Assembly: GCF_000720725.1 (NCBI RefSeq)
Contig: NZ_JOCQ01000008.1
Coordinates: 1-64,000 of the forward strand
DNA: 64,000 bases
Source: Streptomyces rimosus subsp. rimosus
Lineage (GTDB): Bacteria > Actinomycetota > Actinomycetes > Streptomycetales > Streptomycetaceae
Reading direction: 5' to 3'
Part shown: piece by piece, positions 1 through 7,861 of the stretch
How positions within the stretch are numbered: the first letter of the stretch is position 1
Layout: the number at the start of each line of letters is the position of its first letter
Notes under the pieces: model-generated
Seen by the model: the letters and a program-made list of their open reading frames with translations, nothing else
The model's database searches: none
Told to the model about the DNA's origin: nothing
Position numbers and translations under genes: made by a program

Positions 1-185
1 GGGGCGGTGCGGGCGGTGGGGACGGCGGGGTCACGGGGGGCGGCGGGTGCCGGGGTGGCCTCTTCGCGGGCCTCCGGGATCGTTGCCGCTTCCGGCGTCC
101 GTGTGCCGCTCGCCGCCTCGTTCGATTCCTCGCGGGCCGCCTTGGAGCGACCGAAAGCGTTGCGCAGCAGACTCCGAATGCCCAT
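1..185 (-). CDS. N-terminal part of an unidentified protein (gene continues past the window start)
   Basis: Reading the minus strand from an ATG at 185 gives an open frame to the window edge, beginning MGIRSLLRNAFGRSKAAR and then becoming rich in Ala, Glu, Pro and Thr. A purine-rich GAGAGG lies 8 bases before the ATG. The basic amphipathic start followed by a low-complexity acidic/proline linker resembles, from memory, the start of Streptomyces VWA-domain or tellurium-resistance-linked proteins. No catalytic domain lies inside the window, so this is only a suggestion. The opposite-strand frames here look like shadows. Confidence 0.5.
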   Translation of the reverse strand, partial: MGIRSLLRNAFGRSKAAREESNEAASGTRTPEAATIPEAREEATPAPAAPRDPAVPTARTA

Positions 186-649
186 CGGCGAACCTCTCTA
201 GCGTGTGTACGGTGCGGCGAATGTCCGAGAAGCGCGGACATGTCCCTGACCAGGCCGGACACGTAAGGGTAGCCGCCTGGCCCGGTCCCATCGTGGGACC
301 CCGCGCGTCTCGCGGCACGCCCCGTTTGGGTGTTTTGTGGTGGGTGGTGGTATGGGATCGAGGTGGGGCTGGGGTGTCTGTCGGGTGGGGGTGCGGTGGA
401 TGCGTGGTGGTGGGGGCGTGTGGGGGAGAGCGTATGTGCGGCGGTCGGATGTGCGAAGCGGGGAGCGGAAATTGGGAGGCCGGGGCGCGGACATCCGTAC
501 CGTCAGCGTCGTCCGCGCGGTGCCCGCGGGCCCGGCGCACGCCCCGTTCGCCCGCCGCCCGGTGACCATAACCCCGGCCGCCCGTTGACCCTGACGGCAG
601 TTCGGGAGGGCCGGACAACCCTCGTACGGGTGACGGGAGATGTGGGCGC
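186..649. other. Intergenic region with a strongly G-rich plus strand
   Basis: This divergent region lies between the partial minus-strand gene and the hydrolase gene. From about 323 to 440 the plus strand is made almost only of G and T, with many GGG and GGTGG runs and very few C, unlike the surrounding balanced GC sequence. No convincing open frame with a ribosome binding site was found; the short frames here are GC-bias shadows. It probably holds the promoters of both flanking genes, but I could not pick out -10/-35 elements. Confidence 0.4.
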
Positions 650-1948
650 ATGGGGCTGACCAGTCAGTCGCTCGAAGTCGTGGTGGTCGTGCTGGCCGTG
701 GTCTGTGTGGGGCTCACGGTGTGGCAGTGGCCCCGGCTGTCCCGGCGCGGGACCCTTCCCGTACTGGGCAGGCTCGGGTCCATCCTCGTCACGCAGGTGG
801 CCGTGCTGTGTTCGCTCGCGCTCGCCGTGAACTCCAGCTTCGAGTTCTACAGCAGCTGGGACGAGCTGCTGGGCAACACCGACGAGGCCCCGGTGGCGGT
901 CAACAAGGGCGACGGTGGTCCGCGGTACGCCGATGCCGGCAGCCTGCGGGGCGGGCTGGTCCAGCCGGCGGGGCCGCAGGGACTGGATCGGGTGAGCGGG
1001 CTGCCCAAGGGGGCGCCGGACAGGGCCGGCAAGGTGGAGTCCGTGCGGATCGTCGGGCGCCGTACCCGCGTCGTCAACCCGGCCTTCGTCTACCTGCCGC
1101 CGCAGTACTTCCAGCACCAGTACCGCCGTCAGCGCTTCCCCGTCTCCGTCGTCATCAGCGGCTACCCGGGCGGCATCATGAACCTCGCCCAGCACCTCCG
1201 TATCCCGCAGACCGCGGGCGAGCTGATCGGGGAGGGCCGGATGCAGCCGACCGTCCTGGTGATGGTCCGGCCGACGATCGCGCCGCCGCGCGACACCGAG
1301 TGCGTGGACGTGCCGGGCGGACCGCAGGCCGAGACGTTCTTCACGCGCGATCTGCCGGAGGCCGTCAAGGCGGCGTACCGGGTCGGCCACGACCCCAGCG
1401 CGTGGGGCGCGTTCGGCTACTCGTCCGGCGGTACGTGTTCGCTGCTGATGGCCCTGCGCAACCCCGGCGCCTACACGTCCGCCGTATCGCTGTCCGGTGA
1501 TTACGCGGTGAAGGACGACCTGACGACCGGGAGCCTGTTCGGCGGCGGCGCCGCGGCCGCGCGGCGCGAGCGCGAGCACGATCTGCTGTGGCGGCTGGGG
1601 AACCGGCCCGTGCCGCAGGTCTCCGCGCTGGTGGCGAGCAGCCGCCTGGGTGAGCCGAATTACCGCGACACCCTGCGGTTCATCAAGGCCGCGAGGCCCC
1701 CGATGACGGTCGACTCGATCATCCTGCCGCGCGGCAGCCACCAGTTCTCGACGTGGCGGCGGGAGGTGGCGCCGGCGCTGGAGTGGCAGGGGCGGCAGCT
1801 GACGTTCCCGCAGGACGTGGAGGCGGCGCACGCACGGCCGAAGCGGCCGGGGGCTGGGGCCGTACCGTCACCGACGGCCCGGGCATCCCACCCGTCCGGC
1901 CCACCCACCGCGACATCAGCCCCCCACCGCGGTGAACTTCTACCGTGA
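650..1948 (+). CDS. Membrane-anchored alpha/beta hydrolase (esterase D / antigen 85-like fold)
   Basis: Two hydrophobic segments near residues 8-25 and 42-62 anchor the protein. They are followed by an extracytoplasmic esterase-like domain. The nucleophile elbow GYSSGG places the probable catalytic Ser at residue 258, and the stretch before it (VVISGYPGG, then a loop with MVRPTIAPP) fits the putative esterase / mycolyltransferase-like family common in Streptomyces. A late HQFSTWR segment could supply the catalytic His. The C-terminal ~40 residues are Pro/Ala/Thr rich. Its stop overlaps the GTG of the next permease gene by 4 bp, but a link to osmolyte transport is not obvious. The substrate is unknown; lipid ester or cell-envelope acyl transfer is possible. 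Confidence 0.75.
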   Translation: MGLTSQSLEVVVVVLAVVCVGLTVWQWPRLSRRGTLPVLGRLGSILVTQVAVLCSLALAVNSSFEFYSSWDELLGNTDEAPVAVNKGDGGPRYADAGSLRGGLVQPAGPQGLDRVSGLPKGAPDRAGKVESVRIVGRRTRVVNPAFVYLPPQYFQHQYRRQRFPVSVVISGYPGGIMNLAQHLRIPQTAGELIGEGRMQPTVLVMVRPTIAPPRDTECVDVPGGPQAETFFTRDLPEAVKAAYRVGHDPSAWGAFGYSSGGTCSLLMALRNPGAYTSAVSLSGDYAVKDDLTTGSLFGGGAAAARREREHDLLWRLGNRPVPQVSALVASSRLGEPNYRDTLRFIKAARPPMTVDSIILPRGSHQFSTWRREVAPALEWQGRQLTFPQDVEAAHARPKRPGAGAVPSPTARASHPSGPPTATSAPHRGELLP

Positions 1949-2616
1949 CCGCCCCTCCGGACGACTGCCTGGCCCGCAACGACTGGATCTGCGGCGACTA
2001 CCTCGCCACCCGCCGCCACATCCTCCTCGACGCCGTCCTCCAGCACCTGCACCTCACCGTGGTGTCCGTGCTGCTCGGGCTGGCGATCGCGCTGCCGCTG
2101 GCGTTGCTCGCGCGCCGGTGGCGGTGGGCCGTGGGGCCCGTGCTGGGCCTGACCACCGTGCTCTACACCATCCCGTCGCTGGCGATGTTCTCGCTGCTGC
2201 TGCCGCTGTACGGGCTGTCCGCCACGCTCGTCATCGTGGGCCTGGCGCTGTACTCGCTCACCCTCCTCGTACGGAACATCCTGGCGGGCCTGGCGGGCGT
2301 ACCGGAGGAGGCGAAGGAGGCCGCGCGCGGCATGGGGTACGGGCCGCTGCGGCAGCTGCTGGGCGTCGAACTGCCGCTGGCGGTGCCCGCCGCGATGGCG
2401 GGGCTGCGGATCGCCACCGTCTCGGCCGTCGCGCTGACGACGATCGGCGCGATCGTCGGCCATGGCGGGCTGGGCAACCTGATCTATGCGGGAATGAACT
2501 CGTACTTCAAGGCGCAGGTGCTGACGGCTTCCGTCCTGTGCGTCGTCATCGCCGTCGCCTTCGATCTGCTGCTGCTCGGCCTGGAGCGGCTGCTGACGCC
2601 GTGGCGGCGCGTATGA
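1945..2616 (+). CDS. Quaternary-amine (glycine betaine/choline/proline) ABC transporter permease
   Basis: A 223-aa integral membrane protein with about five to six hydrophobic segments and the permease EAA loop (EEAKEAARGMGYGPLRQLL, then a G about ten residues on) that docks on the ATPase. It belongs to the ProW/OpuCB type of binding-protein-dependent permeases. The GTG start at 1945 overlaps the stop of the upstream hydrolase, and its own stop overlaps the ATG of a second permease, so the genes are translationally coupled. The order permease-permease-binding protein is the usual OpuC/ProU-like arrangement for osmoprotectant uptake. The precise substrate cannot be told from sequence. Confidence 0.88.
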   Translation: MTAPPDDCLARNDWICGDYLATRRHILLDAVLQHLHLTVVSVLLGLAIALPLALLARRWRWAVGPVLGLTTVLYTIPSLAMFSLLLPLYGLSATLVIVGLALYSLTLLVRNILAGLAGVPEEAKEAARGMGYGPLRQLLGVELPLAVPAAMAGLRIATVSAVALTTIGAIVGHGGLGNLIYAGMNSYFKAQVLTASVLCVVIAVAFDLLLLGLERLLTPWRRV

Positions 2617-3287
2617 GCACGCTCGGGGACGTCTGGACCTGGCTCGGTACGGGCGCGAACTGGGCCGGTGAGAACGGTGTCTGGCACCGGCTCGTGGAAC
2701 ACCTGCTGCTGACCGTCGGCTGCCTGCTCGCCTCGTGCCTGATCGCGCTGCCCGTCGCCGTCACCCTCGGGCACCTCGGCCGGGGCGGCGCGCTGGCCGT
2801 CAACCTCGCCAACGTCGGCCGGGCCGTGCCCACCTTCGCGGTGCTGGTGCTGCTCCTGCTCACGCCGCTCGGGCGGCACGGGGACTGGCCGACGTTCATC
2901 GCGCTGGTGCTGTTCGCGCTGCCGCCGCTGCTGACCAACGCGTACGTCGGGATGCGGGGGGTGGACCGGAACGTGGTGGAGGCGGCGCGCGGGATGGGGA
3001 TGTCGGGCGGGCAGCTGGTGTGGCGGGTCGAGGTGCCGTTGGCGCTGCCGCTGGTGCTGACGGGTGTACGGATCGCGGCGGTGCAGCTGGTGGCCACGGC
3101 GACGCTGGCGGCGCTGGTCGGCGGGGGCGGGCTCGGCCGGATCATCACCGCCGGGTTCAATCTGGCGAGCACTCCGCAGGTGGTCGCGGGCGCGGTGATC
3201 GTTGCGGTGTTCGCGCTGCTGCTGGAGGCGCTGTTCGAGGTGGCGCAGCGGCTGGGGCCCGCGTGGTCGCGGGGGCGGGCGCGGTGA
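2613..3287 (+). CDS. Quaternary-amine ABC transporter permease, second subunit
   Basis: A 224-aa permease starting at the ATG at 2613, which overlaps the preceding TGA. It starts MSTLGDVWTWLG and has several membrane segments. An EAA-type loop (VEAARGMGMSGGQLVWRVE) is followed by PLALPLVLTGVRIA, typical of OpuCB/OpuCD. It pairs with the upstream permease as the heterodimeric membrane channel. The stop overlaps the GTG of the lipoprotein gene. The frame is open further upstream, but the start was set by the coupling to the first permease and by the family N-terminus. Confidence 0.87.
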   Translation: MSTLGDVWTWLGTGANWAGENGVWHRLVEHLLLTVGCLLASCLIALPVAVTLGHLGRGGALAVNLANVGRAVPTFAVLVLLLLTPLGRHGDWPTFIALVLFALPPLLTNAYVGMRGVDRNVVEAARGMGMSGGQLVWRVEVPLALPLVLTGVRIAAVQLVATATLAALVGGGGLGRIITAGFNLASTPQVVAGAVIVAVFALLLEALFEVAQRLGPAWSRGRAR

Positions 3288-4264
3288 GCGGGTGGGGTGG
3301 TGCATCGGCGGCGACGCTCCGGCGCACGCGCCGGTGCGCTCACCTCACGGCGCTGGTGGCGCTGACCCTCACCAGCTGCGCCACCGGCCCCTCCCTGGAG
3401 AACCGCGGTCAGGTCACCGCCGCGCCCGGCGACAGCCGCCACCTGTCCATCGGCTCGGCCGGCTTCACCGAGAGCGAGCTGCTGGCCCAGATGTACGCGG
3501 TGCTGCTCCGCAAGGCGGGGTACGGGACGAGCATTCTCACCGTCGGGAACCGGGAGCTGTACGAGCCGTCCCTGGAGGGCGGCCAGATCGACGTCGTACC
3601 GGAGTACGCGGCGACCTTCGCCGACTGGCTGAACGCCAAGACCAAGGGGGCGGACGCCGACCCGGTCGCGTCCCCGGACCTCGACACGACCATGAAGGCG
3701 CTGCGGAGCCTGGCCACGCCCCGCGGCCTGACGGTGCTGCCGCCGGGCCGGGCCGTCGACCAGAACGCGTTCGCCGTGGCCGCCTCGTACGCCGAGCAGC
3801 ACCGTCTGAAGACCCTCAGCGACCTCGGGCGCGCCAAGCTGCCGGTACGGCTGGCGGCGGGCGACGAATGCGTACAGCGGCCGTTCTGCGCGCCGGGCCT
3901 GAAGCGTACGTACGGGATCGACATCACGGCCGTCGACCCGAAGGGGGTGGGCACCACGCCCGCCAAGCAGGCCGTACAGAACGGGCAGGACCAGATGGTG
4001 CTCACGACCAGCACGGACGCCACCGTCGAGCAGTTCGGGCTGGTCTTCCTGGACGACGACAAGAAGCTCCAGAACGCGGACTATGTCGTTCCGGTGGTCA
4101 ACCGGGCCCGGGCGGGCAGTGAGCGGGTCGCCGCCGCGCTGGGCAAGCTCAACTCCGTACTGACGACGGAGGACCTGGCCGACCTCAACCAGCGGGTGGA
4201 CAGCTGGCGGCGGCTCCCGGAGGACGTGGCGCGGGACTATCTGCGGAAGAAGGGGTTGTTGTAG
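3284..4264 (+). CDS. Glycine betaine/choline-type ABC transporter substrate-binding lipoprotein
   Basis: A 326-aa protein with a basic N-terminus, a hydrophobic stretch and the lipobox LTSC (Cys near residue 27), so it should be lipid-anchored outside the membrane. The mature part begins ISIG-like (LSIGSAGFTESELLAQMYA), the hallmark of the OpuAC/ProX/OsmF family, and contains VVPEYAATFADWL, matching the ligand-binding lobe. The GTG at 3284 overlaps the stop of the second permease. It presumably captures a compatible solute and delivers it to the two permeases. The ATPase of the system is encoded convergently just downstream. Confidence 0.88.
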   Translation: MSGWGGASAATLRRTRRCAHLTALVALTLTSCATGPSLENRGQVTAAPGDSRHLSIGSAGFTESELLAQMYAVLLRKAGYGTSILTVGNRELYEPSLEGGQIDVVPEYAATFADWLNAKTKGADADPVASPDLDTTMKALRSLATPRGLTVLPPGRAVDQNAFAVAASYAEQHRLKTLSDLGRAKLPVRLAAGDECVQRPFCAPGLKRTYGIDITAVDPKGVGTTPAKQAVQNGQDQMVLTTSTDATVEQFGLVFLDDDKKLQNADYVVPVVNRARAGSERVAAALGKLNSVLTTEDLADLNQRVDSWRRLPEDVARDYLRKKGLL

Positions 4265-4267
4265 GCG

Positions 4268-4290
4268 GAGGTACCGATCCGTGGCACCTC
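4268..4290. terminator. Short imperfect hairpin between convergent transporter genes
   Basis: The sequence gaggtacc, a 7-base loop and ggcacctc form an 8-bp stem with one mismatch in the 24-bp gap between the binding-protein stop and the ATPase stop. Its position between two converging genes suits a bidirectional terminator. There is no T tract, so this is a weak call. Confidence 0.3.
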
Positions 4291-5446
4291 ACTCCGTAGG
4301 CACCGAATCCACCTCGGTCTCCTCCCGCGGCACCCCCTGCTCATCCGCCCCGATCGTGCGCCGCAGCGCCTCGTGCAGCTTGGCCGGGGTCAGGACGCCC
4401 AGGAAACGGGTGCCGTCCACCACGGCGATCCAGCCCGCGTCGTACTGGAGCATCTCGCTGAAGGCGTCCTTCAGGGAACCGCTCACCGGTACCCACGCCT
4501 CCATCCGGCGCGCATGCGCCGAAACGTTCCCCCGAGCGGCGGCCATCTCCTCCGTGCCCACCCAGCCGTGCAGTCCGCCCTCCTCGTCCAGGACGACGGC
4601 CCAGCGCGCTCCCTCCGCGCGCAGCCGCTCCGCCGCCCTGGCGGCCGGTTCGCCGAGGCGGGCGAAGGGCGGGTGTTCCAGGTCGCCGGGGTCGATGCCG
4701 GTGACCACGAGCTGCTTCAGCGCCCGGTCGCTGCCGACGAACTCGGCGACGTACGGGGAGGCGGGCGCGCCCAGCACGCTCGCCGGCGTGTCGTACTGCT
4801 CGATCCGGCCCTGCCCGTAGACCGCGATCCGGTCGCCCAGCCGGATCGCCTCCTCGATGTCATGGGTGACCAGCAGCACCGTCTTGTGCAGGGACGCCTG
4901 GAGCCGCAGAAACTCCTGCTGGAGCCGGTCGCGGACGACCGGGTCCACCGCGCCGAACGGCTCGTCCATCAGCAGGACGGGCGGATCGGCGGCCAGCGCG
5001 CGGGCCACGCCGACGCGCTGCCGCTCGCCGCCGGACAGCTGCTCCGGGTAGCGCGGCCCGTGTACGGCGGGGTCCAGGCCGACCAGTTCCAGGAGTTCGG
5101 CCGCGCGGTCCCTGGCCTTCTTGCGCTGCCAGCCGAGCAGGTGGGGGACGGTGGCGGTGTTGTCGAGAACGGTGCGGTGCGGGAAGAGGCCGGTCTGCTG
5201 GATGACGTAGCCGATGCGGCGGCGCAGGCGTACGGGGTCGGTCGTGGCGATGTCCCGGCCTTCGACGTCGATCCGGCCGCTGGTCGGGTCGATGAGCCGG
5301 TTGACCATCTTCATGGTGGTCGTCTTGCCGCAGCCGGACGGCCCGACCAGCGTCACCAGCTCGCCTTCGGCCACCTCGAAGGAGAGGTCGTCCACGGCGG
5401 TGGTGCCGTCCGGGTAGCGCTTGGTGACGGACTCGAACCGGATCAT
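4289..5446 (-). CDS. Quaternary-amine ABC transporter ATP-binding protein with C-terminal CBS domains
   Basis: A 385-aa ATPase. Walker A GPSGCGKTT lies at residues 35-43, the signature is LSGGERQRVGVARALA, Walker B is VLLMDEPFGAVD, and the H-loop is VTHDIEEA. Residues ~250-370 form a CBS-type pair, as in OpuCA/ProV, where it senses ionic strength or a nucleotide. The C-terminus ends in an acidic, Glu/Thr-rich tail. It is the only ATPase near the two permeases and the lipoprotein, so it should power that importer, although it is transcribed from its own promoter on the other strand. ATG at 5446 was chosen because family homology starts there. Confidence 0.9.
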   Translation of the reverse strand: MIRFESVTKRYPDGTTAVDDLSFEVAEGELVTLVGPSGCGKTTTMKMVNRLIDPTSGRIDVEGRDIATTDPVRLRRRIGYVIQQTGLFPHRTVLDNTATVPHLLGWQRKKARDRAAELLELVGLDPAVHGPRYPEQLSGGERQRVGVARALAADPPVLLMDEPFGAVDPVVRDRLQQEFLRLQASLHKTVLLVTHDIEEAIRLGDRIAVYGQGRIEQYDTPASVLGAPASPYVAEFVGSDRALKQLVVTGIDPGDLEHPPFARLGEPAARAAERLRAEGARWAVVLDEEGGLHGWVGTEEMAAARGNVSAHARRMEAWVPVSGSLKDAFSEMLQYDAGWIAVVDGTRFLGVLTPAKLHEALRRTIGADEQGVPREETEVDSVPTE

Positions 5447-5564
5447 TGGTCCATTGAAGCCCGCGGCTCCGGGACGGTCGCTTTATGCGGGCAAACGGGC
5501 ACATCTCCCCGGGGCTTCCCGGTCCAGCTGTTATTCCCCCAGCCTTTCCGGCCCCGTCAGCCCC

Positions 5565-6500
5565 TCATTCCTCCAGCCCCTCCAACCGCTCCCGCACCGC
5601 CCGTACCGACCGGCCGCGCCAGGACAGGCCCGACCACGGGTCGGGCTCGGAAAGGCGGTCGGGGATGGTGGCCACCGTCCACCGCTGGGCCGTCAGCTCC
5701 GGGTCGTCCAGCTCGTCGCGGGTGATCGGGGTGGCCACCGGCGCGCCCGGCTTGGCCCGTACGGAATAGGGCGCCACCGCCGTCTGCGCATACGCGTTGC
5801 GCTGCACGTCCAGGTAGATGCGGCCCTTGCGGTCGGCCTTGCGCTGTTCGGTGGTGAGGCGGTCCGGGTGGCGCCGGGCGAGGAGGCCGGCGGCGAGGTG
5901 CGCGAAGTCGCGTACGGAGTCGAAGTCGGAGCCGGCGTCCAGTGGCGCGATGACGTGCAGGCCGCGTGAGCCGGTCGTCATCAGGCGGGCGGGCAGTTTC
6001 AGCGCGTCCCACAGTTCGCAGACGCGGTGGGCGGCCCACCGTACGTCCTCGAAGTCCGCGCCCTCGGCCGGGTCGAGGTCGAAGATCAGCAGGTCGGGGT
6101 GGTCGGGGCGGTGTTCCCGGGAGAGCCAGCGGTGGACGGTGACGCTGGCCTGGTCGGCGAGGTAGACGAGGGTCGCCGGGTCGTCGCAGACGACGTGGGT
6201 GACCGTGCCGCCCTCCTTGGACTGCTCCGAACGCCGTACCCATTCCGGGAAGTAGTCGGGCGCGTTCTTCTGCATCAGGGGCCTGCCGCCGATGCCGTCG
6301 GGGTGCCGCTCCATCATCAGCGGACGGTCGCGCAGATGGGGGACCGCGCGCCGGGCGACCGCCTTGTAGTGGTCGGCCAGGTCGCCCTTGGTGATCCCGT
6401 CGTCCGGGAAGAGGACCTTGTCCGGCCGGCTGACCTTGACCGTACGCCGCCCCGCCTTGATGGTGCGTGTGTCGTCCGTCCCGCCGCTCTTGCCGCTCAT
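5565..6500 (-). CDS. Stand-alone LigD-type primase/polymerase domain (NHEJ)
   Basis: A 311-aa archaeo-eukaryotic-primase-fold polymerase of the LigD family, which fills gaps and adds (ribo)nucleotides during Ku-dependent end joining. Visible motifs are KVLFPDDGITKGDL near the N-terminus, the catalytic FDLDP pair of Asp, and SVTVHRW, which carries the conserved His. The C-terminal RLxEPDPWSGL matches family ends. No ligase or nuclease domain is fused, as is usual for Streptomyces, where polymerase, ligase and Ku are separate genes. No Ku or ligase gene is adjacent. ATG at 6500 (MSGKSGG) is preferred; the ribosome binding site is weak, so a slightly different start is possible. Confidence 0.88.
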   Translation of the reverse strand: MSGKSGGTDDTRTIKAGRRTVKVSRPDKVLFPDDGITKGDLADHYKAVARRAVPHLRDRPLMMERHPDGIGGRPLMQKNAPDYFPEWVRRSEQSKEGGTVTHVVCDDPATLVYLADQASVTVHRWLSREHRPDHPDLLIFDLDPAEGADFEDVRWAAHRVCELWDALKLPARLMTTGSRGLHVIAPLDAGSDFDSVRDFAHLAAGLLARRHPDRLTTEQRKADRKGRIYLDVQRNAYAQTAVAPYSVRAKPGAPVATPITRDELDDPELTAQRWTVATIPDRLSEPDPWSGLSWRGRSVRAVRERLEGLEE

Positions 6501-6875
6501 ATCGGGGACGGGTAACCGGCGGGGGCGCGCGGCAAACGCGGGGCGGAGCGGGGGCCGGGCGGCACCCGTTCGGCGCCGACCGGGCCGCGTCCGCGGTGCG
6601 GCGGTGCGCGGCTCCGGGCTGGGGCCGTACGAGTTGCTTCCGGCGCACCGGCCTTGTCCTGCCCGATACGCCCGCTTCACGTGCTTACGATCCTGAGGGC
6701 TGTCGTCTCCCGGCGTCGTTTCACCCGAAGGCGGGCCACGACAGGCGTCACGTTGACGGCGGCCCTTGCCCTGCCACCGGTCGGGAGGGTGGATCGCACG
6801 GGCGGACACAGACCACCGGACGCAGGCCGGGCACGGGCCGGACAAGGACCGGACACGGGCGGAAGGAACGCGACG
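6501..6875. other. Divergent intergenic region, nothing specific seen
   Basis: About 375 bases between the start of the LigD-type gene and the start of the oxidoreductase. It must contain two divergent promoters. I found no strong palindrome, repeat or additional gene; long frames crossing it lack ribosome binding sites and family resemblance. Confidence 0.4.
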
Positions 6876-7817
6876 ATGAAGGCCGTAGCAGTCACCGCAT
6901 TCGGCGAACAGCCTCAGCTCATGGAGCTGCCGGAGCCGCAGGCCGGCCCGGGCGAGGTCCTGGTGCGGATGTCCGCCGCCGGGGTCAACCCGGTCGACTG
7001 GAAGATCGCCGACGGCCTCCTCAAGGACACCGCGCGGCACTCCTTCCCGCTCGTCCTGGGCTCGGACGGCGCGGGCGAGGTGGTCGCCGTCGGCACCGGC
7101 GTGCGCCGCCTGTCGGTGGGGGACGCGGTGTTCGGGCAGTTCCAGCGGCCGGAGCGGGGCGGCGGCTCGTACGCGGAGTACGCGGTGGCCGACGAGCGGG
7201 CGGTGGCGGGCGCGGCGCGCGCCGTCACGTACGCGGCCTCCGCCGCCGTACCCACGGCCGGCACGACCGCGTACAACCTGGTGGAGGAGACCCGGATCGG
7301 CGAGGGCAAGCGTGTCCTGATCGTCGGCGGGACCGGCGGTGTCGGCCTCTTCGCCACCCAGCTCGCGGCCGGCCGGGGCGCGGAGGTGATCGCCACCGCC
7401 CGGGACGGCCTGGCCGAGCTGCTGACCGGCCTGGGCGCGGTGGAGACCGTGGACCACACGGTGGGTCCGGTGGCCGACCAGGTGCTCGCGGCCCATCCGG
7501 ACGGCGTGGACGTGCTGCTCGACCTGGTCGGCGGCCCGACCGCGTTCGGCGAGATGACCCGGACCGTGCGGGACGGCGGTACGGCCGTCTCCACCGTCGG
7601 GTCCGCGGACGCGGACGTACTGACCGACCACAACCTGCGCGGCTTCAACTTCCACAACCGGCCCTCGCCGCAGCTGCTGGAGATCCTGGCCGGGCAGCTG
7701 GACGCGGGACGGCTGACGGTGATCATCAGCGGCGAGGTCGCCCTGGAGGAGGCGCCGGAGGCGCTGGTGGCCAGCCGTACGGGGCATGCGCAGGGGAAGA
7801 CGGTCATCAGTTTCTGA
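6876..7817 (+). CDS. NADP-dependent quinone-oxidoreductase-like protein (MDR, zinc-free)
   Basis: A 313-aa medium-chain dehydrogenase/reductase. The N-terminal GroES-like part (MKAVAVTAFGEQPQLMELPEP, NPVDWKIADG, LGSDGAGEVVAVG) is followed by a Rossmann domain with VGGTGGVGLFATQLA. The structural-zinc Cys cluster is absent, which places it with QOR/crotonyl-type reductases that reduce quinones or enones with NADPH. ATG at 6876 has GGAAGG about 10 bases upstream. It is monocistronic, followed by a GC-rich hairpin-like stretch and then the convergent CDF exporter gene. The physiological substrate is unknown; oxidative or electrophile stress detoxification is typical. Confidence 0.85.
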   Translation: MKAVAVTAFGEQPQLMELPEPQAGPGEVLVRMSAAGVNPVDWKIADGLLKDTARHSFPLVLGSDGAGEVVAVGTGVRRLSVGDAVFGQFQRPERGGGSYAEYAVADERAVAGAARAVTYAASAAVPTAGTTAYNLVEETRIGEGKRVLIVGGTGGVGLFATQLAAGRGAEVIATARDGLAELLTGLGAVETVDHTVGPVADQVLAAHPDGVDVLLDLVGGPTAFGEMTRTVRDGGTAVSTVGSADADVLTDHNLRGFNFHNRPSPQLLEILAGQLDAGRLTVIISGEVALEEAPEALVASRTGHAQGKTVISF

Positions 7818-7861
7818 AGGGCCGGGCCGGGTGGGCCTGGGCCGCGAGGGCCCGGCGCCCC

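Noticed and set aside
7821..7856. gccgggcc...ggcccggc as a terminator after the oxidoreductase gene
   Set aside because: The 20-base loop and general GC richness make this pairing easy to find by chance.
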